This document shows, piece by piece, positions 7,482 to 15,485 of a DNA stretch of 17,919 bases. A model generated the notes under the pieces. It saw only the letters and a list, made by a program, of their open reading frames with translations. It ran no database searches and was not told where the DNA came from. Origin of the DNA: Candidatus Altarchaeales archaeon. GTDB taxonomy: Archaea; Altiarchaeota; Altiarchaeia; IMC4; QMZM01. The DNA is taken from NCBI GenBank assembly GCA_003663115.1, contig QMZJ01000007.1, positions 1 through 17,919 of the forward strand, given 5' to 3'. The translations under genes and the position numbers were made by a program. Each line of letters begins with the position of its first letter. The first letter of the stretch is position 1.

Positions 7482-7850
7482 TTAAGAGCCTCTATGGATT
7501 ATGCGCATGTTCGCTGGGACGAGGAGGATTTTTTCATTCGATATCTTACCTATATCGCCATCTAGATCTATACAGATATCTCTCAATCTCTTTACTGCAT
7601 CTCTCAATAGGATCTTGTTGCGAAGGAGTTGCTTCACATTCAGTACAACTATATTGTTCTTCTCCAGCTCTCTCTTGGCCTCATCAATGCCACCCCCTTC
7701 GGGATCCAGATCCATGGGTTTTATATAGGTTATGTCCTCTCTCTCAATTAGCTTTCCCTCACGTATGCTCAATCCATTTAAGTAATCCTCTATATCGATC
7801 TCCTCTTCCTCTTCTTCCTCGGCGCGACGGAAAAATCTTTTAAACGGCAT
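7482..7850 (-). CDS. sepF: Archaeal SepF cell division protein
   Basis: Membrane anchor for FtsZ at the division site in archaea that use FtsZ. The 122 residues match archaeal SepF. The N-terminus MPFKRFFRR is a short basic amphipathic membrane-targeting helix, followed by an acidic stretch (EEEEEEE, 11-17), a linker, and the compact SepF/DUF552 core at about 38-120 (YIKPMDL, DEAKRELEKNNIVVLNV, LRDAVKRLRDICIDLDGDIGKIS, KILLVPANMRI). A good ribosome site, AGGAGT, lies four bases before the ATG (7855-7860 on the plus strand). It is divergent from orc1/cdc6 across an AT-rich gap, placing a division gene beside a replication initiator. Confidence 0.94.
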   Translation of the reverse strand: MPFKRFFRRAEEEEEEEIDIEDYLNGLSIREGKLIEREDITYIKPMDLDPEGGGIDEAKRELEKNNIVVLNVKQLLRNKILLRDAVKRLRDICIDLDGDIGKISNEKILLVPANMRIIHRGS

Positions 7851-8017
7851 TTTGACTCCTTATATATAATTTATTTTTATTCCTAAATAAGCCTATGAAT
7901 AATTATTAAATTTCTGTATATAAATCCCCCAAGAATCTCTCTTTTGATGTTCTGATTTTTGCTTTTTAATATCTCATATTTTATTTATTAATTCAGCAAG
8001 TTGTGGGTTGGGGTAAA
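7851..8017. promoter_or_regulatory. Very AT-rich divergent gap sepF/orc1: promoters and possible origin
   Basis: This gap of 167 bp has about 79% A+T over 7861-7980. It carries TATA-like elements for orc1 (TATATAAAT near 7916-7924) and sepF (TATATATA at 7861-7868 and several upstream A/T tracts). Archaeal origins often lie directly beside orc1/cdc6 genes, and the base composition would suit DNA unwinding. I find no recognisable origin recognition box (a TTCCA...GGAAAC-type core followed by a G string) and no clear inverted pair of repeats, so origin status is a guess. Confidence 0.35.
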
Positions 8018-9280
8018 ATGAATTTGTTCGAACACGAACTCGAAGAGAGGAGAATCTTCCGAGATATGTCCATTCTTTCCCCCCATTACGTTCCACAAGA
8101 ATTGCCTCATAGGGATAAGGAGATAAGGGGTGTTACCAAGATCATTGCCCCGGTATTAAGGAATGAGAAGCCGAGCAACCTCTTTATATATGGCGGGACC
8201 GGGACCGGGAAGACGTGCGTTGTCAAATACGTTATCCGTAAACTGGAGGAATTCTTGAGGAGTCCGGGGAGGGATCTAAGAGACATTCTAGTGAGAGTAG
8301 TATATATGAATTGCAAGATAAGGAATAGTAAATATCAGGTTCTCCTGAAGACTCTCGAGGATGATTCACTGAATGATGAAAGATTAAAGAATATCCCGTT
8401 GGAGGGACGTACTGAAAGGAGCCTGAAGGGTATGGACCCCGCTGATCTTTATGATAGGCTCTTTAACGTGGTCCAAAGCAACGGCATGAATCTCATCATA
8501 ATTCTCGATGAGATCGATATGGTGAAAAAGGGTCTGAATGATCTGATGTACATCCTTACCAGGATTAATGACGAGCTCAGTTCTGGACACGTGTCTATAA
8601 TTGGCATATCTAACGATAGACGGGTGAAGAGTAGACTGGATCCAAGGAGTAGAAGTACCCTGTGTGAGGAGGAGATGATCTTTCCCCATTATAATGCAAT
8701 TCAACTGAGAACAATTTTAAGGCAGAGGATCGAACACGGCTTTCGACCAGGCACGATCGATGATTCAGCAATTAGAAAGATTGCGGCATTCGCCGCACAG
8801 GATGGCGATGCAAGATATGCTCTAAAGCTGTTACAGAAGGCAGGAGAGATAGCACAGAGTAAACTCAAAACCAGGGTGGATCTGGATGATGTTGGAATGG
8901 CCAGACATCTGGTTGAGAAGGACATTATGACGGAATCTATAGCTTTATTGCCAGAACATCAGCAGATCGTTATCTACTCAATTGCTCATCTCGCCCTGAA
9001 GGGGGGGCTTTATCAGAGGCTCTCCGGTATAAGTACGGGGGATCTTCTAACGGGGGAGGTCTATGAGGCCTATGAAGCAAACTGTAGGGCATTGAATAGA
9101 AATCCGAGAACAATGAGGCAATTTTCTGAATACCTAAATGAACTGGAGATGTCCGGTCTGATTGCAATGAGGTTGTCTGGAAAGGGGATACGGGGTACAA
9201 CAAGGTTGATAAGATTGGGCTATCCCCCGGATGAGATCATACAGATCGTAAGGCAGAGTCTCGGTCTTGAATCAGGTTAA
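8018..9280 (+). CDS. cdc6: Orc1/Cdc6 family replication initiator
   Basis: Origin-binding AAA+ ATPase that marks replication origins and helps load MCM. It has 420 residues from the ATG at 8018. Order: a short N-terminus (NLFEHELEERRIFRD), the AAA+ core with Walker A GGTGTGKT at 59-66, Walker B IIILDEID at about 160-167, sensor 1 IGISND, and a sensor 2 region GDARYALKLLQKAGE. A C-terminal winged-helix DNA-binding domain spans about 320-420 (LPEHQQIVIYSIAHLAL, LEMSGLIAMR). The GTG at 8003 would add five residues; I prefer the ATG because GGTTGGGG precedes it and the family usually begins close to this N-terminus. The 3' end overlaps the convergent glycosyltransferase by 9 bp. Confidence 0.96.
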   Translation: MNLFEHELEERRIFRDMSILSPHYVPQELPHRDKEIRGVTKIIAPVLRNEKPSNLFIYGGTGTGKTCVVKYVIRKLEEFLRSPGRDLRDILVRVVYMNCKIRNSKYQVLLKTLEDDSLNDERLKNIPLEGRTERSLKGMDPADLYDRLFNVVQSNGMNLIIILDEIDMVKKGLNDLMYILTRINDELSSGHVSIIGISNDRRVKSRLDPRSRSTLCEEEMIFPHYNAIQLRTILRQRIEHGFRPGTIDDSAIRKIAAFAAQDGDARYALKLLQKAGEIAQSKLKTRVDLDDVGMARHLVEKDIMTESIALLPEHQQIVIYSIAHLALKGGLYQRLSGISTGDLLTGEVYEAYEANCRALNRNPRTMRQFSEYLNELEMSGLIAMRLSGKGIRGTTRLIRLGYPPDEIIQIVRQSLGLESG

Positions 9281-10357
9281 ACTCTCATAAATTTCAAGAA
9301 GTCTTTCAATTGTCTTATCTAATGAATGTTCTTTAACATACTCCAGACAGTTTTTTGATAATTCATCCCTTTTTTTATAGGCCTTTTCTATTTTTTTCAT
9401 GAGATCCTCTGTATCTCCCTGCTGGTATAGAAATCCGACCCTCCCATCTTTTATCGTGTCCTTTAGCGCCAGGGCATTTGCACCAACCACCGGAACCCCA
9501 CAGGCCATTGCCTCCAGGGCAACCAGACCCTGGGTTTCCGCCAGCGAGGGAAATATAAAAAGGTCTAAAGAGGAATAGAACCTCAGGAGCTCCTCTCTCG
9601 AGAGGAAGCCGAGAAATTTAACATTCTTTCTGCCTCTTGCCAGTTTTTTATAGTACCTCGTTGCGGGGCCTTTTCCGGCAATGATTATCTGACCATCAAA
9701 TCTATCTGAAATCTCTATCAGATCCTCGAGGTGTTTTTCGTAGCCAAATCTTCCACAAAAGCCAATAACCTTTCCCTCCCCTATTCCGTATTTTTTCTTG
9801 AAGGATTCCGGATCTTTGTACCTAAAAAAATCTAAATTAATACCATTGGAGAGTACCATTACCTCTTTTACACCCTTTTCCAGAAGCCTCTCCCTTATTG
9901 ATTCTGTCGGCGCAGTTACGAGATCGCAGGAATTCAGCAGTCTTTTCTCCCAGAAATTATACAGTTTCATCAACATTTTCTTCAATGCGGGCTTTTTTGT
10001 TACATAGTCTATGTAATCGTCAGCAGGGGTGTGATAGGTAAGGATTCTGGGGATCTTATATTTCCTCGATACATACAAACCCGCCATAGCCATAGTAAAC
10101 AAGCCATGAATATGAACTATATCCAGGTCCTCTGCCTTCTTAGAAATCCCTTTGGTAAATGCTACCCTGTATCCCTTATAAAACCTGAACTCGAATGACC
10201 TGAAGGGAAATTCATTTTTCTTTGGAACATAGCTGCTCTCTGGGTAATAGACATAGATGTCGTGATACCTCTCCAGCTTCTTTTTCCACTCCGCTATGGT
10301 AGAGGTAACCCCATTAACCTGTGGAAAATATGTGTCTGTAAAGATACCAATTTTCAT
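9272..10357 (-). CDS. GT4-type glycosyltransferase
   Basis: Retaining, GT-B fold sugar transferase of 361 residues. The N-terminal acceptor domain opens MKIGIFTDTYFPQVNGVTST with the Gly-rich loop and has VHIHGLF and LTYHTPADDYIDY. The C-terminal donor-binding domain has GFCGRFGYEKH, IIIAGKGP and the EX7E motif E274-TQGLVAL-E282, followed by AMACGVPVVG. The closest recognised style is the archaeal and bacterial diacylglycerol or lipid-linked glucosyltransferases (NGVTSTI, HTPADDYIDY), so a membrane lipid or surface glycan acceptor is likely but unproven. It begins one base after the stop of the ArsR-type gene, so the two are coupled, and it ends the four-gene minus block. Confidence 0.93.
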   Translation of the reverse strand: MKIGIFTDTYFPQVNGVTSTIAEWKKKLERYHDIYVYYPESSYVPKKNEFPFRSFEFRFYKGYRVAFTKGISKKAEDLDIVHIHGLFTMAMAGLYVSRKYKIPRILTYHTPADDYIDYVTKKPALKKMLMKLYNFWEKRLLNSCDLVTAPTESIRERLLEKGVKEVMVLSNGINLDFFRYKDPESFKKKYGIGEGKVIGFCGRFGYEKHLEDLIEISDRFDGQIIIAGKGPATRYYKKLARGRKNVKFLGFLSREELLRFYSSLDLFIFPSLAETQGLVALEAMACGVPVVGANALALKDTIKDGRVGFLYQQGDTEDLMKKIEKAYKKRDELSKNCLEYVKEHSLDKTIERLLEIYESLT

Positions 10358-10358
10358 A

Positions 10359-10916
10359 TTATAGTATCTTCTTTTTCCTAATTAAATAACCAACACAGAT
10401 TCCAGTCACCAGGACCAGAAGGAGCACGATCATGAGCTCGGAGTAGGGTATCTGGGATGTTTTACTCACTATGTTATACTCCATCACCTTCTCCGCTTCC
10501 AGCATACGTGGAGCACCCCCGACACCTCTGCCTTCCCCAGCAATAAGATTAGCCAATGGTGTGCCTGCAAGCTGACCCAGCCTTAGAAGAAGATGATAGA
10601 CCGCCACAAAGAGAGCTAATGTGGAAACAGTGAGGATGATCCATACTCTCTTCTCATACGGGTTCAATATTCCCTTTCCCTTCGGCGTCAGCCTGTAATA
10701 TTTCCATTTCATACCCCTGTCCACCTGCCGGATTAAGCCGGCAGAAACCAGCTTATCCAGATGCTCCGAGATCGTCGAGGGAGCCATGTTCAGTTCATTG
10801 GCTAAATCGGTCAACGTTAACTGAAACCGCTCATCTAACTTCTTTAGAATATTAACCCTGGTGTCGATAGCCAACGCCTTAAACGTTTCTCTGTCAAGAA
10901 CGATTTTGTCTTCCAT
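10359..10916 (-). CDS. Membrane-anchored ArsR-type winged-helix regulator
   Basis: The 185-residue protein joins a DNA-binding domain to two membrane helices. Residues about 8-82 are an ArsR-like winged helix: FKALAIDTRVNILKKL, the recognition helix MAPSTISEHLDKLVSAGLI, and the wing WKYYRLTPKGKGIL. TM1 lies at about 91-112 (VWIILTVSTLALFVAVYHLL) and TM2 at about 160-179 (ELMIVLLLVLVTGICVGYLI), with an outer loop of about 45 residues and a basic KKKIL end. I see no metal-binding cysteine cluster of classical ArsR repressors. A GGGAGAG ribosome site precedes the ATG. It lies 12 bp after the VIT/VWA gene and one base before the glycosyltransferase. I infer that it senses the membrane or envelope and controls the neighbouring surface-protein genes. 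Confidence 0.9.
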   Translation of the reverse strand: MEDKIVLDRETFKALAIDTRVNILKKLDERFQLTLTDLANELNMAPSTISEHLDKLVSAGLIRQVDRGMKWKYYRLTPKGKGILNPYEKRVWIILTVSTLALFVAVYHLLLRLGQLAGTPLANLIAGEGRGVGGAPRMLEAEKVMEYNIVSKTSQIPYSELMIVLLLVLVTGICVGYLIRKKKIL

Positions 10917-10928
10917 CTCTCTCCCTTA

Positions 10929-13211
10929 TCACTCCCTTATCCTGCTCCAGATAAGAATCCCCGCACAGATTATTACGATAGAACCCACAATGAGCAGGGT
11001 CTGAGAGAGAACATCGGGTTCCTCTTCTCCTTTCGGGATGGTTGTTGTGGTCGGTATCGTAACTGTTGAGGTAGTAACGCCGTGTTCACCTATATTGAAG
11101 CATTCATCACCCAGGCAGAATTTGACCTTTTTGCCCAGTGACAGATATTTCCCAATCTCTGGGTAATCTCTCAGCATCTGGAAGTACGTCTCGCTTCCAT
11201 AGACAATGTCCGTGGTCTTCATATCAGAGGAATAGCTGTTATCCGTCCATACATCGTCCTTATAGTAGAAGGTTTTCGTACCAATAGACTTCACCCTCTC
11301 CGATCCCGTTTCATAGACATCTGAGCTTTTTAATTCCTTTGTCTTTTCGGCCGATCTTACAGCTTCAATTCCAGTCGGCGCCCAGAATTCACCCGTATGG
11401 AGTATTGAATCGAAGAGGTTTCTCGTCTCATCCTTTCTAACCGGCCTTCCATACTCTGTATCAACCTCCACCAAAAATGACGTATATGGCGTCATTATCC
11501 CGTACTTTAAACTCAACTCAATGATCTCATCTATCAGCTCCTTCTCCTCCCCATGTAAACGAATCTCATCAAGGAGGTAGCCTATCTTCCTGGTTGCCCA
11601 TAACCTCGGGATGAATTCATTCCTTAGGTTCTGCCGTGGGAAGGTAGCTTCATAGGTGAATGTCTTCTCTTTATCTCCAATCCTGCCCTTCAGGGTTATC
11701 AGTGAATCCCCACTTCCAGAGTATCTCCCGAATATAATCAATTGAGACCCCTTAAACAGGTCTGGAAGCTCTTTGGGATACATGTCCTTTACCGGAATAT
11801 TTTCAAATTCAAGCTCTAGATCAGATAGCACGGGATTTTTTATCTTTGTATAGAAATTCGAAATCTTTATCTCTATGTCCTCTTCTGGCTTCACGTATTC
11901 AGAAACGCCTTTATTCTGGCCAGAAATCCTGTCGAGTAGATGTGTATTAACGTCATAGCCAACCCCAAAGACAAATATTCTCGTGTTCTCTGTATTTGCG
12001 TTCTTTACATTTTCAAGGATCTCCTCGATATCCCTCACACCCACAGTTGGTTTTCCGTCCGTCAGGAATATGATGATATTCGGCCTTTCATCCTCATTCG
12101 TCATCTTTAATGCCTCTAATAAAGCCTCGTTGATATTTGTCCCTCCCCCGCTCTCTATCTTATCCACGAAATCTAATGCATTAGAAATCTCATCCGGGTC
12201 CGCTGAGACCAATTCATCGGAGAATTTCTCGATATTAGATTCGAAGGTAATTATATTGAACCTGTCGTCCTCATTCAGGTTCTTAATACAGAATTCCAGG
12301 GCATTCTTTGCCTGCTCGATCTTCTTTCCCGACATGCTCCCGGATGTGTCAATTACAAAGACTATATCCTTTGCCATAATTTTTTCCTCGATATCCTGTT
12401 TTGGGGCTACCATGAGCATAAAGAATCCATCCTCTTCTCTCCCCCTATGGGTCAATAAATTTATGCCGAAATCTCCTTCAGAGATGGTGTAATATAGCTC
12501 AAAATCCTTTTCGGGCAATAGGTTTTCCTCCTCATAGCTTATCTCGGCGCTGTAATCATCCTTCCTTTTAATAGATATTTCGTGTGTCGGGGAGTATATC
12601 GTCTTTATCGGCTGATTTGATTTCAATTTTACGGTGATGACAACACTCTCCAATGGTTTTGACGAGAACCTCTCCGGTTCTAATGGATAGACGTATCTGC
12701 AGATTCCAGAGTCACATTTTACTATCTCCTCATATGAAAGTTTAATTCTCTTCTCTCCAGGAATGTTATTTTTCTTTGCGGGTATGGGATAAACCCTGGC
12801 TTTAAACATATTCCTACCGACATATTCCAACAATGCCGGATCCTCAAGTCTTCTGACAATACTCTCATATATCTCTCTGGCTTTATCCTTCTCCAGAATT
12901 TCACCTACTAACTCTTCGTCATCGACATACATCGAGAATTTTGAGATACTCGCCTCTTCCGGTAGTGGAAAAATATAAGTGCCTTCCAGATCCCTGTAAA
13001 AATCATTCAGGAATACCTGATCTATCTCCGTCCTGGCATACTGGTTGTCTATTGTTACATCAACGTGGTGGTACTTTATCGCCAGTGGGGGGATGTGCTC
13101 TATATCCGGGATCGGCTCCGGGATTATTATGCCATCCGCAGAGACCAAGTCAATTGTAAAGCCCATGCATAAGAGCAGTACAAAAATCTCGAATAACCTA
13201 AGAGATTTCAT
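10929..13211 (-). CDS. Exported VIT and VWA domain surface protein
   Basis: This 760-residue protein has the layout of inter-alpha-trypsin-inhibitor heavy chains and bacterial VIT/VWA proteins. A signal peptide is at about 1-25 (LFEIFVLLLCMGFTIDLVSA). The VIT domain is at about 40-170 (VTIDNQYARTEIDQVFLN, YIFPLPEEASI, DKAREIYE). The VWA domain is at about 280-460 with a complete MIDAS: DTSGS (D288, S290, S292), T358 in GGGTN and D385 in FLTDGKP. YGIMTPYTSFLVEV at about 570-583 is characteristic. A Thr-rich stalk (TTSTVTIPTTTTIP) leads to a C-terminal TM helix and a short RIRE tail, so it is anchored with most of the protein outside. A strong ribosome site, GAGGTGA at 13217-13223, sits five bases before the ATG at 13211. 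The GTG at 13218-13220 is inside that site and is therefore rejected as start. Confidence 0.94.
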   Translation of the reverse strand: MKSLRLFEIFVLLLCMGFTIDLVSADGIIIPEPIPDIEHIPPLAIKYHHVDVTIDNQYARTEIDQVFLNDFYRDLEGTYIFPLPEEASISKFSMYVDDEELVGEILEKDKAREIYESIVRRLEDPALLEYVGRNMFKARVYPIPAKKNNIPGEKRIKLSYEEIVKCDSGICRYVYPLEPERFSSKPLESVVITVKLKSNQPIKTIYSPTHEISIKRKDDYSAEISYEEENLLPEKDFELYYTISEGDFGINLLTHRGREEDGFFMLMVAPKQDIEEKIMAKDIVFVIDTSGSMSGKKIEQAKNALEFCIKNLNEDDRFNIITFESNIEKFSDELVSADPDEISNALDFVDKIESGGGTNINEALLEALKMTNEDERPNIIIFLTDGKPTVGVRDIEEILENVKNANTENTRIFVFGVGYDVNTHLLDRISGQNKGVSEYVKPEEDIEIKISNFYTKIKNPVLSDLELEFENIPVKDMYPKELPDLFKGSQLIIFGRYSGSGDSLITLKGRIGDKEKTFTYEATFPRQNLRNEFIPRLWATRKIGYLLDEIRLHGEEKELIDEIIELSLKYGIMTPYTSFLVEVDTEYGRPVRKDETRNLFDSILHTGEFWAPTGIEAVRSAEKTKELKSSDVYETGSERVKSIGTKTFYYKDDVWTDNSYSSDMKTTDIVYGSETYFQMLRDYPEIGKYLSLGKKVKFCLGDECFNIGEHGVTTSTVTIPTTTTIPKGEEEPDVLSQTLLIVGSIVIICAGILIWSRIRE

Positions 13212-13316
13212 TGGAGTCACCTCTTTTTTATTAGCATATTGTCATTGGAGACATAAGGAATTTTCGGTTTTTTTCGGTGAAGACCGAAACCCGATCCCTA
13301 TAAATCCCAACCAAAT
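13212..13316 (-). promoter_or_regulatory. Promoter of the VIT/VWA gene with CGGT repeats and hairpin
   Basis: Plus-strand positions 13264-13278 read TCGGTTTTTTTCGGT, two CGGT half-sites 10 bp apart. The second half-site is also one arm of a perfect inverted repeat, TTTCGGT-GAAG-ACCGAAA at 13272-13289. A TATA-like element lies upstream on the minus strand (CCTATAAA, 13297-13304), placing the predicted transcript start near 13274, inside the repeat. The same 15-bp element, one base different, precedes the next gene upstream. This looks like an operator. Confidence 0.5.
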
Positions 13317-15485
13317 TTATTTCTCGTTCATTATCTCCTCCTTGAGTCTGGATTCGGTAGATCTGCGCCCTCTCCTCGCCCTTCCCATCCTCGAGATCTT
13401 TTTGTATCCGAGGTATACGGACCCAAGGAGCAGGGCAATTACTGCCGCAATTAATGCAGAATTAAATGTTGATGGTAAGGTATATTTAGCAATAAATGCC
13501 AGAATAACTATCAGAATAATTAAGGATTTCTTTCGCCCGATCCAGTCCCAGATATTCACCACCATTGTTAGCCTTTTCATGGCCTTTAAGACAGTAATTA
13601 AGACAGCAAGAAATACTATCAAATTGAACCAGGAGTATATCTCTGAGTTTATATAGATTGTCTGTACCCATGGCCTTTGATCCTCCGTAACCATCAACTT
13701 GCTAAATCTATATACTTTGCCTTGTTGGGGAACACTAACCTGAACTGGCAATACCCCTTTTTCGGCAGCCTTCTGCACCGCGCCGCGGAATTCCTCCACT
13801 TCCTTCACCTGAGATTCAAGCATAGCATTAGATGGTGCCCCTCCAAGAGCGGTGGGTGCCGGAATCTCGGGGATATAGTGTCTTCTCTCTTTAACCTCTT
13901 TCATGTTCCCGTCAAATCTCAAAAAATCGTGTTCTTCGGGCAGGTACAGAATTAGATCGGCCCGACTTATCGGGATATCGACCCGTGGGAGCACAAAGTC
14001 CGAGGTGCCGAGATAGCCCATCCCCGGCATTTCTGTGATATAAACTATTTCCACTGGAAAGGAGACCCTTGACTCACCCCCCATAGATTTCGATAGTGGA
14101 ATCAGGATGGTTCCCTTCTTACTTTTTGCCGGCTTTACGGGACCTCCGGAAACAAAGGTACTCCATACTCTTGAGTTTGGAGGTAAATCCAGTTCAAGAA
14201 ACTGTTTTCTGTTGTTCTTCACATAGTAGGTTCCCTTCGTAATGCTCTTTCCATCCCCAACGACGAGGGTGATGAATGACGCCGAATCTATCACCGCTGA
14301 GAGAACGGGTATTTCCTCGTGCTTCTTGATATCCAGAATGATCGTGTATGGATGCTTCAGATACTTATAAGCTAGAAGTATCGGTCTCTTCGTTCTACTG
14401 ACTATGGGATATGGAAGTTCCTTCACGTCTATTCTATTAGCTCCAGATACATCAGTTACTGTTATCTCGACATTCGTCCTGGCTTCTATTCCAATGTATC
14501 CCTTCTCCCGTTCTACACCAAGAATCTGAATTCTCGGAATCTCTGAAACTGCAGATGTACCCTGCAGTGTCTTCTCATATTTGACACTCAGTTGATACGT
14601 TCCCTTAATCTCCGAACTCAGATAGACATCAAGAATCTTTCTACCTTTGTCTTCCTTAACCCTCCAGTCCTTCAATCTACTTCCGGTAACATCTAAGACG
14701 TCAACATCGGTAGGTAATGAAACGGTGAAATGAGCGGTCCCCGCCTGCACTATTGAATATTGTACCGTTGTATCCCCATTTATTATACCCTCCCCAATAG
14801 ACATCAGTGTAAAGACCTCTGCATAGATTCTTGGCTCTAGAATCTCGGGTTCGGGGATTTCTATCTTTCTTGACCATCTCATCGACAATAGATCGGTAGA
14901 TGTCAAAACCGCGGAAGCATAGGTTTTTCCATTGCTCTCGGTTATTTCGGCGCTAAATGATGATGCAATAGAAACACTTATATTCGTCTTTGGAATCTCA
15001 AACCAGACCTTGGATACGGAGGTTCTTGGAATGTTAAATTTCAGATTATTGGAATCAACATCCGAATATACCTTAACTAAGAAATCGATCTCCAGCTTGT
15101 GTTTTCCAATTTCGTTCGTGATCAATTCATGTTTTCCGTTTTTCGTCAATAGTGAGATCCTCTTTCCATCAAGTTTGGCGTTTGCTATCGCAACATCTGA
15201 AGAGAGCAGTGGTATCTCGACCCAGCCATCCTTCAATACCTCGAGGTCATAGATGGCTGTTATACTCGCACTTTTCTCTTTTACCACACCCCTGTATTCT
15301 GCCCCAGAGATAATAAAATCTACGGGTGGTTTCTCGGGCAGGGTAACATTATCCTCTCCACATAATACATCTAAATTTGGGTATTTTGCACATATCATCC
15401 AGTCATCTGTATCTACAGCGTTTACAGAGATCGAAAACAAAAAGATAAAGATCAAACCCAGAATTAAGATTTTATCGATTTTCAT
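13317..15485 (-). CDS. Large exported beta-rich protein with three C-terminal TM helices
   Basis: I do not recognise a named family. From the ATG at 15485 it has 722 residues. A signal peptide or anchor is at about 1-23 (KILILGLIFIFLFSISVNA). Some 590 residues of predicted extracellular beta-strand-rich sequence follow, with repeated alternations such as LEIDFLVKVYSD, GTYQLSVKYEKT and YYVKNNRKQFLELDLPPNSRVWS...GGPVKPAKSKKGTILIPLSKS. That last stretch resembles a beta-sandwich module seen in large exported proteins of varied bacteria. Near the end are three TM helices (about 617-635, 654-670, 676-693) and a basic cytoplasmic tail (RMGRARRGRRSTE). Starts at 15515 or 15557 would put 10-24 extra residues before the signal; the TATA element TTTATATG about 27-30 bp before 15485 supports the shorter form. 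It lies about 105 bp upstream of the VIT/VWA gene and probably works with it. Confidence 0.82.
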   Translation of the reverse strand: MKIDKILILGLIFIFLFSISVNAVDTDDWMICAKYPNLDVLCGEDNVTLPEKPPVDFIISGAEYRGVVKEKSASITAIYDLEVLKDGWVEIPLLSSDVAIANAKLDGKRISLLTKNGKHELITNEIGKHKLEIDFLVKVYSDVDSNNLKFNIPRTSVSKVWFEIPKTNISVSIASSFSAEITESNGKTYASAVLTSTDLLSMRWSRKIEIPEPEILEPRIYAEVFTLMSIGEGIINGDTTVQYSIVQAGTAHFTVSLPTDVDVLDVTGSRLKDWRVKEDKGRKILDVYLSSEIKGTYQLSVKYEKTLQGTSAVSEIPRIQILGVEREKGYIGIEARTNVEITVTDVSGANRIDVKELPYPIVSRTKRPILLAYKYLKHPYTIILDIKKHEEIPVLSAVIDSASFITLVVGDGKSITKGTYYVKNNRKQFLELDLPPNSRVWSTFVSGGPVKPAKSKKGTILIPLSKSMGGESRVSFPVEIVYITEMPGMGYLGTSDFVLPRVDIPISRADLILYLPEEHDFLRFDGNMKEVKERRHYIPEIPAPTALGGAPSNAMLESQVKEVEEFRGAVQKAAEKGVLPVQVSVPQQGKVYRFSKLMVTEDQRPWVQTIYINSEIYSWFNLIVFLAVLITVLKAMKRLTMVVNIWDWIGRKKSLIILIVILAFIAKYTLPSTFNSALIAAVIALLLGSVYLGYKKISRMGRARRGRRSTESRLKEEIMNEK

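Noticed and set aside
7941..7955. TGATG...CTGA resembling C/D box guide RNA motifs
   Set aside because: The boxes are only a base apart, with no guide segment and no second C'/D' pair.
11983..12492. Plus-strand open frame of 169 codons
   Set aside because: Fully antisense to the VWA domain; Ser/Phe-rich composition is typical of shadow frames.
13218..13220. GTG as start of the VIT/VWA gene
   Set aside because: The GTG is part of the GAGGTGA ribosome site serving the ATG at 13211.
13045..13656. Plus-strand open frame of about 200 codons across the start of the VIT/VWA gene and the end of the beta-rich gene
   Set aside because: It is antisense to two well-supported genes and runs through their promoter gap; the translation has no domain character and looks like reverse-strand shadow.
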